Assembly: GCF_000203795.2 (NCBI RefSeq)
Contig: NW_006281107.1
Coordinates: forward strand, 196,965-260,964
Origin: Batrachochytrium dendrobatidis JAM81
Taxonomy: Eukaryota; Chytridiomycota; Chytridiomycetes; Rhizophydiales
DNA length: 64,000 bases
Direction: 5' to 3'
The notes beneath the pieces were generated by a model. That model worked only from the letters and a program-made list of their open reading frames with translations. It made no database searches and had not been told where the DNA came from. Shown here piece after piece: positions 24,711 to 34,959 of this stretch (its first letter is position 1; each line of letters starts with the position of its first letter). The position numbers and the translations under genes were made by a program.

Positions 24711-25540
24711 TCAGCCTTTTTTTGCAGGTGCATCAGGAAAGGTGATTCCATCGGCAACCACATGTCGGTAGGTTCTCATTACTCCAACCCAAGGGACAAC
24801 TTGAAGCTGCAGTGTGAGATTTGCCTTTGAGTTTCTAAAAACAACAAGGATTTTAGATTGAGTTTATACAATAATTGATGCAAGAATAAAACCTACGCCA
24901 GCGAATTGGTTAGATCGTGAACTTGGTACTCGTGGCGTTGGTTCTTGAGGACAATGACAGCATCCTCCTTGTCAGAGATTAAATCGTCCCAAATCACAGC
25001 TTGATTAACATGATACTGCGAATTGGTAAACTCGACAATTGCTGAAACAAACAGCAGTTTGGTATTCCATTGAAAATAAGATGATAAATCTGACAGTGTA
25101 TTTTCAGTAGTCCATTGTGAATGAAATAAGAGTTAATCCATGGATAATGTACTATAGATTTCAAACACCAAGAGGTGGATAATTGAGTATGGTGTTCATT
25201 GTAACCAGGACATACCAGCATCCAAGTCGAATGAAATGACTCCAAGATTGGTGTAAGGAGATCCGTACATGTAATAGTCACCACCACCGACTCTTCCTGA
25301 CACACTTTTATACATGAAAAATCAGTCACAGTTGCAATATATCAAAGCATTGACCAGGCTGAATACAACATGCAACACTACATACAGTTTTACCCTGGCA
25401 GGTTCAAACGAATTGACAACTATAGCAGACTTGGAGAACACCAGAACCAGTTGAAGCAGAGCAACAAGACTAAACTGAGTTGCCAACACAGTCAGGAAAA
25501 ACGAAGCAATTGCACTGATTCTGGACTGTAGATCATGCAT
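24711..25540 (-). CDS. SPC3: Signal peptidase complex subunit 3 (SPC22/23 family)
   Basis: Four exons on the minus strand: 25540-25386, 25304-25216, 25089-24897 and 24834-24711, giving 186 residues, the usual size of this family. The protein is a single-pass ER membrane subunit of signal peptidase, needed to cut signal peptides. Residues of about 10-38 are the membrane anchor. The lumenal part has the family landmarks GVISFDLDADLSSYF, QWNTKLLFVSAIVEF, NQAVIWDDLI and a C-terminal NLTLQLQVVPWVGV block. Donors are GTATGT, GTATGT and GTAGGT. Acceptor 1 is an unusual AAAAG, chosen because it alone keeps the frame open. Introns are 81, 126 and 62 bp. Confidence 0.88.
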
Positions 25541-25876
25541 TGCAGTTGCGAGCCAATTATGAATGTAAAATATTCGAGGTTAAACCAAAGGCAATGAAAA
25601 GGCAGAAATCTTGCAACTGATTTCATCAACATCAAAACATTGTTTTTTAGAAGCTCAAATTCCTTAAATTGTACTTTAACAAAATGTTGATTATTAAAAG
25701 AACAAGTGATTCTGTCATTCAAATCAACAGTTGTTGATGGTTTGAATCTCTATCATGTCACGCATGCAGCAGTGAGTTTGGAATGTCGAGTCATTCCAAA
25801 TCATCTCGAATCTTGTTGCAAGATTAAAAATATTACAATGCTCAACAAGAGAATTCAAATAGTTCAAATGCACAGT
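25541..25876. other. Spacer between SPC3 and ketoacyl reductase
   Basis: About 340 bp holding the SPC3 promoter and the 3' end of the reductase gene, both on the minus strand. No other feature seen. Confidence 0.5.
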
Positions 25877-26980
25877 TTAATTCTTTTTGGCTTCACGAGC
25901 AATCTTGGCAAGTGCTCTCTTGCGAATATCCAAGTGCATATCGCATGAAAGTTTCATCAATAGATGTTCGGGAGCAAATCTTTCAAACATCCACGAGACA
26001 AAGCCATGTGGAGGATAAGGAGTGCTGTTGATGGAATTACCCACATTTGCCAAGACAGATTGAACATAGAGTTTAGGAGAAGGAGCAAGCCAACTGGCTT
26101 TGCGGATCTTGGACATGGCAGTAGCCACAAAATAGGTATTAACGTGTTCAACGTGAATGTTGGATGGTTTGACCTCGAGAGCAAGTGCTTGAGACCAGAA
26201 ACGAAGAAAAGCCTTTGAACCAGAGTAAACAGAAAGATAAGCAGAAGGAACTTTTCCTGCCATTGAGCCAACATTGATGATGGTTCCTTCCTTGCGAGCC
26301 AACATTTGAGGAAGTATTATACGAGTCATGGTCAACTGAGCCATGATATTAACCTGAACGATCGAGTGAACCATGTCACTGGTTTCTTCAACAAAAGAAA
26401 TAGGAAAGGCATGACTGATGCCAACGTTGTTGATCAGAACAGTGATGTGGAGTGGACGCAAGGCAGCAGCGATGGTGTCGTAGTCGTGGGTTGAGGCGGC
26501 AGCATAGTCCACAGGCAAGATCAGTGTTTTTGACAGCGGATCTTGAGTCGAGATAAGATCAGCAACCAGTTTCAATCGATCGACAGACCGAGAGATGAGA
26601 ACAATATTGTATCCAAGATGAGCAAGCTGCAAAGCAAACTCTTTCCCAATTCCATCCGAAGCTCCAGTAACGACTGCCCAAGGTCTCAGTTTCTTTGAAG
26701 GAACAAGTTTTCCTGCCTTGTTCTTCTCTTGTAGTTGCAGTTTGAGTATCGATCCTTTTGAGGCCCAAAAAGAAGAAGGAAGCAATATCAATATCAAATA
26801 GTTGGTAAACGACAGTAGAATCTGCACAACAAAGCTGAGTGAAAGTGTGGTTAAAGCAATCACAGTGACAGTAAGGATAGGATGAGCAGTGTATAAGATG
26901 AATAAATCATCCGAGAATCCAGTTAACACTGAAATAATCTTTTTTAAAGGTCCAATGAGATACGGGATAAGAAACATCAT
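25877..26980 (-). CDS. IFA38: Very-long-chain 3-oxoacyl-CoA reductase-like SDR (HSD17B12/Ifa38 family)
   Basis: Single exon, 367 residues from the first ATG at 26980. The frame is open further upstream but has no ATG there. Residues of about 20-75 hold two hydrophobic membrane segments. The Rossmann fold starts at TGASDGIG (105-112), followed by NNVG (184-187) and the catalytic set N211, S239 (NVGSMAG), Y252 and K256 (YSGSK). Family members reduce 3-ketoacyl-CoA with NADPH in the ER elongation cycle that makes very-long-chain fatty acids. The N-terminal membrane anchor and the overall length support this over other SDRs. The C-terminus ends in a lysine-rich REAKKN, only loosely like an ER-retrieval signal. 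A steroid-type dehydrogenase cannot be excluded. Confidence 0.88.
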   Translation of the reverse strand: MMFLIPYLIGPLKKIISVLTGFSDDLFILYTAHPILTVTVIALTTLSLSFVVQILLSFTNYLILILLPSSFWASKGSILKLQLQEKNKAGKLVPSKKLRPWAVVTGASDGIGKEFALQLAHLGYNIVLISRSVDRLKLVADLISTQDPLSKTLILPVDYAAASTHDYDTIAAALRPLHITVLINNVGISHAFPISFVEETSDMVHSIVQVNIMAQLTMTRIILPQMLARKEGTIINVGSMAGKVPSAYLSVYSGSKAFLRFWSQALALEVKPSNIHVEHVNTYFVATAMSKIRKASWLAPSPKLYVQSVLANVGNSINSTPYPPHGFVSWMFERFAPEHLLMKLSCDMHLDIRKRALAKIAREAKKN

Positions 26981-27224
26981 GATGGTTTGATGATGATTCA
27001 ATGATGGTTTGATGCTATTCACCAAGTTTATTGGATTCTTGTAAAAATACTTTTTTATTTTGATTATAAAAACTAATCGACATTTTCATTGAAATTCACA
27101 TTTATTTCAAAATTCAATTTCTTATTTTTGTTGTATTTTAATCTCATATTTGTTAATGATATAAACAAGTAGTTTGCACAATCACTTAATTATATTCTCA
27201 ATTTAAATTCTTGAAATCTTGTTT

Positions 27225-29295
27225 TTATTCCATGTCACACATTCTATCCAGTGCTGCTGAAAGATTCGCTTGAATTGCACTCATGTATATGCATGAGATT
27301 TTAAGTTCACATTGCTTGCATTCCATTGAATGTATTTGTGCGTCGTGTTCATACTCGTCAATCGCTTCTTGCATCTCTTCTAAAGCCTACAAACATTCAA
27401 TTGATATACTAGCATGTTGGATCCTGTTTCGTGTTTTATATACAATTCATTCAATAAGTTACCTTTTGCTGAACCTCTAATTCTTTAGATTTGGTTTTCA
27501 ACTGATTCAACAGTGTTTGATGTCCATCAAATAGTCCAGAATTGGAATCATCAGAGTTTTCAAAATCTTTAGACTCGAGGTGTTCGTCAAACGTACATTT
27601 TGATTGGGTGGAAGATCCGTAATTAGAATAGCAACTTGGTGTCGATGTAGATGAACCTGGAAAATTGGATTCACGTTGAGTTGAAATGGTCCCCGCCGTT
27701 GTCATATTGCTATGGAGACTCTCTGTACTAGATGTTGGACTATCACTTGCATGCATGTGTGACCTTGTCTTGCTACTCTTGCTATTTTCACAATCACATG
27801 TTTTGCACGAGTTTGTTTTCTGATGAACAGAACTCCAGCCCAGCGCATCCACAGATACTGTAGATTTAGACTGTACTGGAGCAGCATAGATCAATTTAGA
27901 ATATGCAGCAATAAATGCTTTGAAATAAGAACTGTCCCATTCAAGCACTTCGTCCACATAGCTGATTAATTCAACTGACACGTCTTGTTTCCATCCATTT
28001 GAAAGACTACGAATGAATAATGCTGCTGCCGAAGGTGGTTCTGCGTGGATAAGATATGCTGTACACATGGCTGTTTGTGGATTAAGTGGCCATTCTCGAC
28101 ATAGAATTGCAAACACACATCCAGCAAGATCTGGTAACCAATCAGAAAAAATCATGACAAGGAGTCTAGCTGTGTTGTGTACACTCCATCCTTGAATAAT
28201 CCAATTCAGTGCTTTTGCCACTTGCTTGGGTTGATACTCTTTGACAAGACGAGCAAGCTTTTGTCCGGATATCTCAATGTTGCTTTCCGATCGAATAAAA
28301 TCATAAAAGGATGCACTATAAAGCGTATCCATCGCCTGCATGCTCCAATCAATGTCAATATGTGCATACTCGTCTGTCCAACGCTGCGACATGGATGGGT
28401 TGGGTGAAGATGGCAAACTGGGAGAACTCCCAACTAAATCCAATGTAGAACTTGCGGATGAGGATGCTAGTGAGGGCATACGCGACATGGATGCTGGCAA
28501 AACAAGATTTGGTATTGGTATTGGTGTTGATGTGCAATCAGGTAGTCTCATATCTGCTGATGCTAAAGATGGTTGACAAAGATTTGTAATACCGCGTACT
28601 AATGGTTGTTGACTTGTGGAGTTTCTGCGACTAGTCTGGCAGCCATGTGATTCGCATTCAACAAGATGTGTCGTTTCTATAGTGTTTTGAATATCTTGCG
28701 CTTCATGCAAGTTTGGTTCTGTTTTGTAAGTTTCACACAATGGTTGCGATGGCGGATCTGTTCCTGTCAATGAACCAAGACCGAGTTCAGACAAACTCTG
28801 GAGCTGTTGCACTGGTAAACTAGCGTGTTCAATACGATGAGCATTTGACACCATATCAGATACGGCAAAAACTTGCTGTCTTGCATGTGATGCTGCCAAG
28901 GTTTCTGACGATGATGCGGTGGATTCATTTGGCTGTAGATTGGGCAAAGATGAACCATAGGTGGGCAACAAGTTCGAAGAAGATAAAAAGGTTGGTTGAA
29001 AAACTTGATTGCCAGCCATATCATTTAGTGACTGCGACGCAGTAATATTTTCTACTGCATCCGATTCTTGTCGAGCCACGCTAGATGTATTTTCGTTTGA
29101 TTCAACCGATTGTAGAATGGTGATAAGACGAAAAAGAGGACTGTCGAACGTTCCTGGAAAAAACTGCTTTTGTGATCGTAGTGGATATGGGTCAATCACT
29201 TTATCCTTGTCCTTGAGTGCTTGATACTCTGCATCTTCTTGAATAGAATGAAGGATACTGACGAGCGTCGCCATTCGCAATCTACCTGCTCTCAT
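27225..29295 (-). CDS. Unknown 664-residue protein with Ser-rich N-terminus and C-terminal coiled coil
   Basis: Two exons, 29295-27463 and 27386-27225, joined across a 76-bp GTAACT...GTAG intron. The start is the first ATG (29295). Residues of about 1-65 are helical. About 65-325 are Ser/Thr/Pro/Gln-rich and likely disordered. About 325-510 form a helix-rich block (ALNWIIQGWSVHNTARLL; WPLNPQTAMCTAYLI) that could be HEAT/ARM-like. A second disordered stretch follows, then a coiled coil near 600-640 that spans the exon junction. The end holds a CKQCELKISC cysteine cluster. I do not recognise the family. It sits among conserved genes and is probably a conserved fungal or chytrid scaffold protein. 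Confidence 0.75.
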
Positions 29296-29402
29296 TTTTA
29301 TGCAGTTTGTCAATCAAAAATGATGGCAAGGTTTTAAATATATACTAGACACTGATGTTGAAGTGGATGATATGTAGTAATTTAATACTCTACATACTAT
29401 GA

Positions 29403-29519
29403 CTTGAAGTGCAATTCAAGACGTATCCACTCCAAGTGAACCGTGGATTACTTGGAGTGGATGACTGCATACACGTGGACTCGTTTCGCGTATCAACGAG
29501 TACTCGAGGTAAAACCTCG
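29403..29519. repeat. Cluster of four inverted repeats (hairpins)
   Basis: Four separate perfect inverted repeats follow one another within 117 bp. Arms are 29403-29408/29415-29420 (6 bp), 29425-29437/29450-29462 (13 bp, ATCCACTCCAAGT), 29479-29485/29495-29501 (7 bp) and 29505-29510/29514-29519 (6 bp). Loops are 6, 12, 9 and 3 nt. The cluster lies 108 bp upstream of the ATG at 29295. It may be a structured 5' UTR, an operator-like element or a small RNA. Confidence 0.7.
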
Positions 29520-30489
29520 TTTCAAGCAGTTTGTAATATACATCTCCACCCGAGTGTGCATTTAACTTTAAGACATAGTATGAACAGTTGAAATATAGTT
29601 GTTTTTTCAGTATAAGTTGCTTTGTAATAGATTGTTGAATGTCACTTATAGTTTACCTTGTGAATACACCATACTCGACTACTCAGTCTATCAAGGTTAG
29701 ATGTCCAATAGCTTAAATGATAGAACCAAGTGTTGTTTTAAACTCATTGTTGCATGGGCACCACATGCACATTTATTTGACTCATGAAATATTCAAAATG
29801 AATGGAAAGCACATTAACAAGTCGATTATATTGGCGCTATAATAGCAATCTGTAGATGAGCCAAGCAGAAAACGTATGCTTTTTCTACTACTATTTCTAA
29901 CCCCATCCATCCACCATTGATGATGTGCTTTAAAATTTGGTCATTTACATACTTGTTCAATTACAACTATATTCACGTAAAATGGAACATCAAAGTCGGA
30001 ATGGATGATAAACAGTCATGTTTGATTAGTGTCAAACTTACTGGACAATATTGTTTTATGAACTCATTAGTTGACTGATCTTGATGCTCGTTTTTGTACA
30101 AAAATACAAAACAAATGTTTACATCTTTTCCAATACATTTCACACCTATTAGAATACAACAGAGTTTCAATAAAAGAAATAATCAACAACAATGAATGTT
30201 TATTGTTTATTCCAAGACCATCATTACAAGATCAATACAAAAAAATCATTTTACGCGAATATGGATGTAAAATATTTGACACATTTTGGCAAAACAATTA
30301 TCAAGATGTGCGCAAGTCGATTCCTAAATGCAAGCATCGACTGCTGTTGGACTGATACTAGAGTTCTTGCCATGCTACATAAATATCAATGCAGGAACTT
30401 GGTAGGTCTGTATTGAGCCATCAAAAATTAAACAATTGCATTTAATTCTAGCACAGACCTGTGATGACTTTAGTTATTAGTAACATCGT
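29520..30489. other. Spacer, no gene seen
   Basis: AT-rich DNA with no supported gene. Two copies of the short dispersed motif occur near 29,971-29,990 (TATTCACGTAAAATGGA) and 30,247-30,275 in the opposite sense. Confidence 0.4.
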
Positions 30490-31410
30490 TTATTGAAAAA
30501 AGTTGAAGTACTTGATGCATTCCTTTTGCAATTCCTTGACATTAGGAGTAGATCCAACAGTGAATTTGGGTCGCCAGTGATGCTCCTTTACAGAATCAAA
30601 TGGGAGTTGCAGATGATATGGTCTGAACCCTTTGCGATACAGAAATCCAGATAGAAAAACATCGTCATGGACTACACATCCATGCGGCACACCTGTCAAG
30701 TCAAAGATGCTGTCATCAAACATGCCTACACGATACATGATGCCTTTGTATGCACATGCCCATCCCTTGCATTCCCTGTCGTCAGTTATATAACTCCAAC
30801 TGTTCTTCAAAAAACCAACCAGTTCCTCGCACGCTACTGCAATAAAATGAGTTGGATGCTCTCTGTAACCACGATACAGTTCGCTCATTGTATCATTGTG
30901 ATACTCGGTATCGTCATCCACAGTCACAATCAGCGTATCTGGCTCACGCTCAATCTTGAGTGTTCCAAGAAGCTTTGTGGCTGGACCGTAGTCCTTGCCT
31001 CGTAGAATATGCAACTTGCTACCAAACTTGACCTTCAACTCCTCAATGTTCTTGCTCAGCTCGACTTCGTCAATAGTGAGGTTGAATCTTTCAATTTTAT
31101 CTGGAATATGAATGTAAATGGCATCTAGAGAAAGGGACTGTGCAAAGAGTGATCCAAGCGAAAGCCGAACTTGCTCCATGCGTCCTGGGAAAGTGGATAG
31201 AGATGCAACTATGCGAGGTTTAACATGTTGGTCAGAGTGTGTTCTGTTGACTGTTGCAGGTTGTAATGCCAATGTGTCTGAAGACGTTGGCAAGTACATA
31301 TTGCTATTGAGCAAGACCATCGATACTGCAATCATAAGTAGAGCAACTGCTACTGCAGTCAGCATACACACCTTGAAATGCTGAGGCTTTAACATTCCGA
31401 CAAATAGCAT
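30490..31410 (-). CDS. Type II membrane glycosyltransferase-like protein
   Basis: Single exon, 306 residues from ATG 31410 (a second ATG at 31395 is possible). Residues of about 14-35 form one membrane anchor, and the rest is predicted lumenal. Landmarks are RIVASLSTFPGR, GKDYGPATKLLGTL and VDDDTEYH. The last is a DxD-type metal and nucleotide-sugar site near residue 165. A WACAYKGIMYR and GVPHGCVVHDDVF block follows, giving an acidic pair that could hold the catalytic base. The layout fits a GT-A (GT2-like) fold in the Golgi. Donor sugar and acceptor cannot be told. It is the last gene of the conserved island. Confidence 0.7.
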   Translation of the reverse strand: MLFVGMLKPQHFKVCMLTAVAVALLMIAVSMVLLNSNMYLPTSSDTLALQPATVNRTHSDQHVKPRIVASLSTFPGRMEQVRLSLGSLFAQSLSLDAIYIHIPDKIERFNLTIDEVELSKNIEELKVKFGSKLHILRGKDYGPATKLLGTLKIEREPDTLIVTVDDDTEYHNDTMSELYRGYREHPTHFIAVACEELVGFLKNSWSYITDDRECKGWACAYKGIMYRVGMFDDSIFDLTGVPHGCVVHDDVFLSGFLYRKGFRPYHLQLPFDSVKEHHWRPKFTVGSTPNVKELQKECIKYFNFFQ

Positions 31411-32747
31411 GAGTGCTGAATCCAGTTGTAGTGTTTTCAAACTTTAAACAGTATCAATGCATGGATGAACTCGCTCAAATCTTTATTATTTGTAGTTCAA
31501 CTCTGATTTCACAACCAAATTATATTTCCAAAGACTTGTGCAATATCGCCAATCCAATTGAGATTCTGATCAAATAATTGGCTTTATAGTATTGTCAGAA
31601 TAAACGATCAAAATCTACGTTTATGTCCATGAAATCTGTTGCTGGAGTTGAGTTCTGAACGCTCTGATGAACTGTTTGGCTATTAAAAGCACTTTGCATA
31701 ATAATGTTCAACTATAAGACGATCAATGCTATTCTTTATTGATAAATAACCAGTTTTATTATTGTGCCTATTTAACAGGTTTTCTATCGTTTTTGACATT
31801 ACACAATGTGTTTGACATATGCATTGATACACTTTAAACGGATACTTTATTTGTTGCAGTCGCTATATATGTTGATGATATTGATACCAAGTGATGATTG
31901 TGCATTGCTAGATTTGATCAAGTCGCGACTGTTCAAGGTATTTTCAAACATTTTGAACCAATACATACATGTTTCAACATCAAACTTGACCGATATCGTG
32001 TCAATCGGACACCACTTTAATGATGTACTATCAATGTTTGGAATGTGTGGTTGCAGACTGCTTCACATTGTAATTGAATCAAAACTATAGTCGGAAGTAG
32101 CTGGAAAAGGTGAGTTTACCACGACTCGGTCTGATCGTGAAGCAGTCCAATTACTAGTGTATGCAATGGTTTCAAGATACTCGGACTTACAAACAGCTGT
32201 TGAACAGCTGTCAAACAAGCGTCGATGTTGATACATAACCCAGCTAACAAAAAATGTGTAACCATTGTATATTGCAATGCATAATACAGTCATTGCAGGA
32301 TGAATACAAATGATCCATTTTATATGAATACGACTGTTAATACACCACTACCAATATCATGCTGCATACATTACATTGCAAACTGATGGAACACTAATTG
32401 ACCAATATCGAAGTAGTTGATGGCACAATCTACATCCGACCTTGAACAAATGTATTGCTCCGTTTGTTGTACAATACACAACATGATCAGTTGGTGGTAT
32501 CATGCAACTGACAAGTGATTGCAAGTATGACTGATAGTTACAATCAACACTGGTTGTTACCGGATCATTGATGTATATAGTTCAAACCATGTCAATGTAT
32601 CAATCAACAATCCAATAACTGTTGATATAATACCCAACACAGTACACACAATCAATGATATGATTGTTGACCCATTCACAATACTCGATAAATACCAACA
32701 CATCAGAAAGTTTAAATTTATTCAAAATCAAATTGGTTGGCATATCA
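31411..32747. other. Boundary spacer between the conserved island and family B copy 2
   Basis: A frame from ATG 31806 to 32090 (94 residues) is leucine-rich but has no support. One copy of the short dispersed motif is at about 32,305-32,335. The part 32,540-32,747 is the 3' flank of the family B gene and matches 9327-9480 in inverse, and also 45,280-45,497 and 52,790-53,006. Confidence 0.45.
32193..32211. repeat. 19-bp palindrome with two CAGCTG E-box words
   Basis: ACAGCTGTT, one G, then AACAGCTGT form a perfect 9-bp inverted repeat. Each arm contains CAGCTG, the word bound by some bHLH factors. It may be chance in AT-rich spacer DNA. Confidence 0.5.
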
Positions 32748-33452
32748 TCAATCTGAATCTGAATCTGCTTTCGGTTCTTCAGCGTCAGAGAGCGACTCTA
32801 CATATTTCAAACTACGACTTTCCATAAACGTTTTCAATTGTTCTTTGATACCGACTATTAATTTTCTTACTTCTTTATAATCTTTTCTCGAATCCTTTAT
32901 AGTTCTTGGGGTGTAATTTGGGTCATGCACATGTCCCTCTTTTTCTAATACTCCACATTCTTTAAGTTGATAAGCTATACCCTCACAATATTTTTTGGTC
33001 GTGTCCTTTTCCATTTCTTCAAGCTCTTCAAGTCTTTTCTTTATACAATTAAGGACTTTCTGGTCTTTTTTGCTTAATACAACCGCTTGACTTGAAACAG
33101 TATTGCCCGACTCTCCTTTGTTCATTGGTTGTTTCCGACTTCGTTTTGGAGCACTTGGACCGGGTTGATACATTGGTTGTTTATGGTCTGGATCGAGAGT
33201 GCTTGAACCAGGCCTACCGCTTGGGCGTTTTCGAATTCGTTTTCGAATTCGTTTTGGAGCACTTGGACCAGTTCTATGCAACAAGTATTGCTGGCCTTGT
33301 CTGGAAGTGCCTGGTTCAGGTTCATTGGTTGGGCCAGACACTTGACTGGAAGTGCTTGATGCCTGGACTGAATCATTGCCGTTATCTGAAACCAGTATTG
33401 CATTAGCGGTTGCTGCTGCGGTCAGTAAGAATAAAATGTCAATGAACTTCAT
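32748..33452 (-). CDS. Secreted low-complexity protein, family B copy 2
   Basis: Single exon, 234 residues. The first 75 or so residues are almost the same as in copy 1 (8613), including the signal peptide and the KRIRKRIRKR patch. The middle differs by a changed number of Pro/Ser/Lys-rich units, and the helical C-terminal half has diverged much more. The poly-(Asp-Ser) tail is shorter (ADSDSD). The copies lie inverted on either side of the conserved island. Fast change in the C-terminal half beside a fixed secretion signal suggests that the exported half is what evolves. Confidence 0.85.
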   Translation of the reverse strand: MKFIDILFLLTAAATANAILVSDNGNDSVQASSTSSQVSGPTNEPEPGTSRQGQQYLLHRTGPSAPKRIRKRIRKRPSGRPGSSTLDPDHKQPMYQPGPSAPKRSRKQPMNKGESGNTVSSQAVVLSKKDQKVLNCIKKRLEELEEMEKDTTKKYCEGIAYQLKECGVLEKEGHVHDPNYTPRTIKDSRKDYKEVRKLIVGIKEQLKTFMESRSLKYVESLSDAEEPKADSDSD

Positions 33453-34959
33453 TAGATTGGTGGATGGGTTTAAAAGATTGTTAGATGGGCAGATTGTTAA
33501 TTATGAAACTGGAACACTCGATCGTATTTATATTTTTATATAGTAAACCAACCCTAACCCTTTTAGGTTAACCAACGACACAGGGTTACTTGATTGTTTG
33601 TAGTGGGTTACTATCAAACTAGACAATATGCTGCTCCCTATCCACAATATCATATTGACCAATTTGATTTCGCGTCAATTGAACTATGCTTTTACGACCC
33701 TTTGATCAGGTATATTGAAAAGCACCCTTCATGAGTGTTGTGTAGCCGCAAACGCTCCTTTTTACAACTGTACTCATGTCAAATGGATCACTCCAGTATT
33801 CATTGTGCAATGATTGTGTTATGCATTGCAACATACAATGGTTGCATATTCGGTTGGTTGTCACTACGCATTGACTGTATTGCGTGTTTGATATACAACA
33901 ACCACCATATGACACGCAATCAGACTATAATGCTGAATCTACATTATGTGCACTCTTAGTAATCATACATTGCACAATCACCAAGTTTGAACCCACATTC
34001 ATGTATTGTGTTTGACTGTCGATGTTGTCAATACAACTCTGTACACACATTTGTTGTATTCTGAATCACAGATACGATTGCAATCTAGTTCAACAACAAT
34101 CATGATACATGTCAGTAATGCAACCATGCATGTCAATCACCACCAACAACACCACTGTATTGTCAACCAGTCCATGACACTGGCTGTTTATCACACACCA
34201 ACACTGTTATTTAGTGGTCCATTTACATCAATATGGCTGCAAGTTGTTGTTATATCACGTATTCTGGACATGGTTTTAATATTGCACATCCAGTTCCATC
34301 ACATTGTTGTTGACCCATCATTGTAACGATGTATGTATCCAACACTGGCATATACTCATAACCACAACCAGTAAAACGACACTCGAGTTGTTTACTGTGA
34401 TCAGTATATGCAGCCCAGTGTGACTACACATACTGGATTCAGTCTGTTGATTGTTCCAGTTGACCTTGATTCACTTTTGACGTTTTGTTCGAGATTGACA
34501 ATACAAATGTGTCAAGCTGAACCCAAACTACACGACTTGACTGTTCATGTCAATTGGATCGTGATCGAGCTATGTGATCATGATGTGTATTCAATCAATA
34601 CCATGCATTACCAATATAATAGCATGCGTGATCATCGTGTATCAAACAACTACGATGCACACTGGACTGATCCAATACATGCACGGCTTGAACATATCAC
34701 ACAATCAAACATGAACACACCACATTAAATATACATATAATATCAGTTTGTCACTAATGAATTGTATTCAATCGAGTTTATTGATAGTCTGTTTGCGACT
34801 CTTGACAGCGTGGTGAGTGTTTTCAGACACGACTCTTTGATCAGTTGTAGTTGTTGATTAACACCAAGAGTCCTGACATACATCATATCAACTATAAGAC
34901 AATCAGAATCATCATTCATTCAACAAATAACCAGTTTTATTGATATATCTGTTTGGCCA
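33453..34959. other. Promoter of family B copy 2, coding relic and 3' flank of aspartyl-protease-like copy 2
   Basis: 33453-33800 is the family B promoter block in inverse: a GTATTTATAT box at 33,524-33,533, the CCCTTTTAGGTTAACC element at 33,558-33,573, and the short dispersed motif at 33,768-33,795. About 33,930-34,060 carries a minus-strand coding relic (SCIDNIDSQTQYMNVGSN) found four times in the window. 34,570-34,740 matches 5980-6140 in inverse, downstream of the paralogue. No intact gene. Confidence 0.5.

Noticed and set aside
30071..30416. Two overlapping plus-strand frames of 94 and 74 residues
   Set aside because: Short, overlapping, with no motif and no promoter; likely chance.
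31806..32090. ATG-started leucine-rich frame of 94 residues
   Set aside because: It has no paralogue, domain or regulatory support. Listed only within the spacer note.
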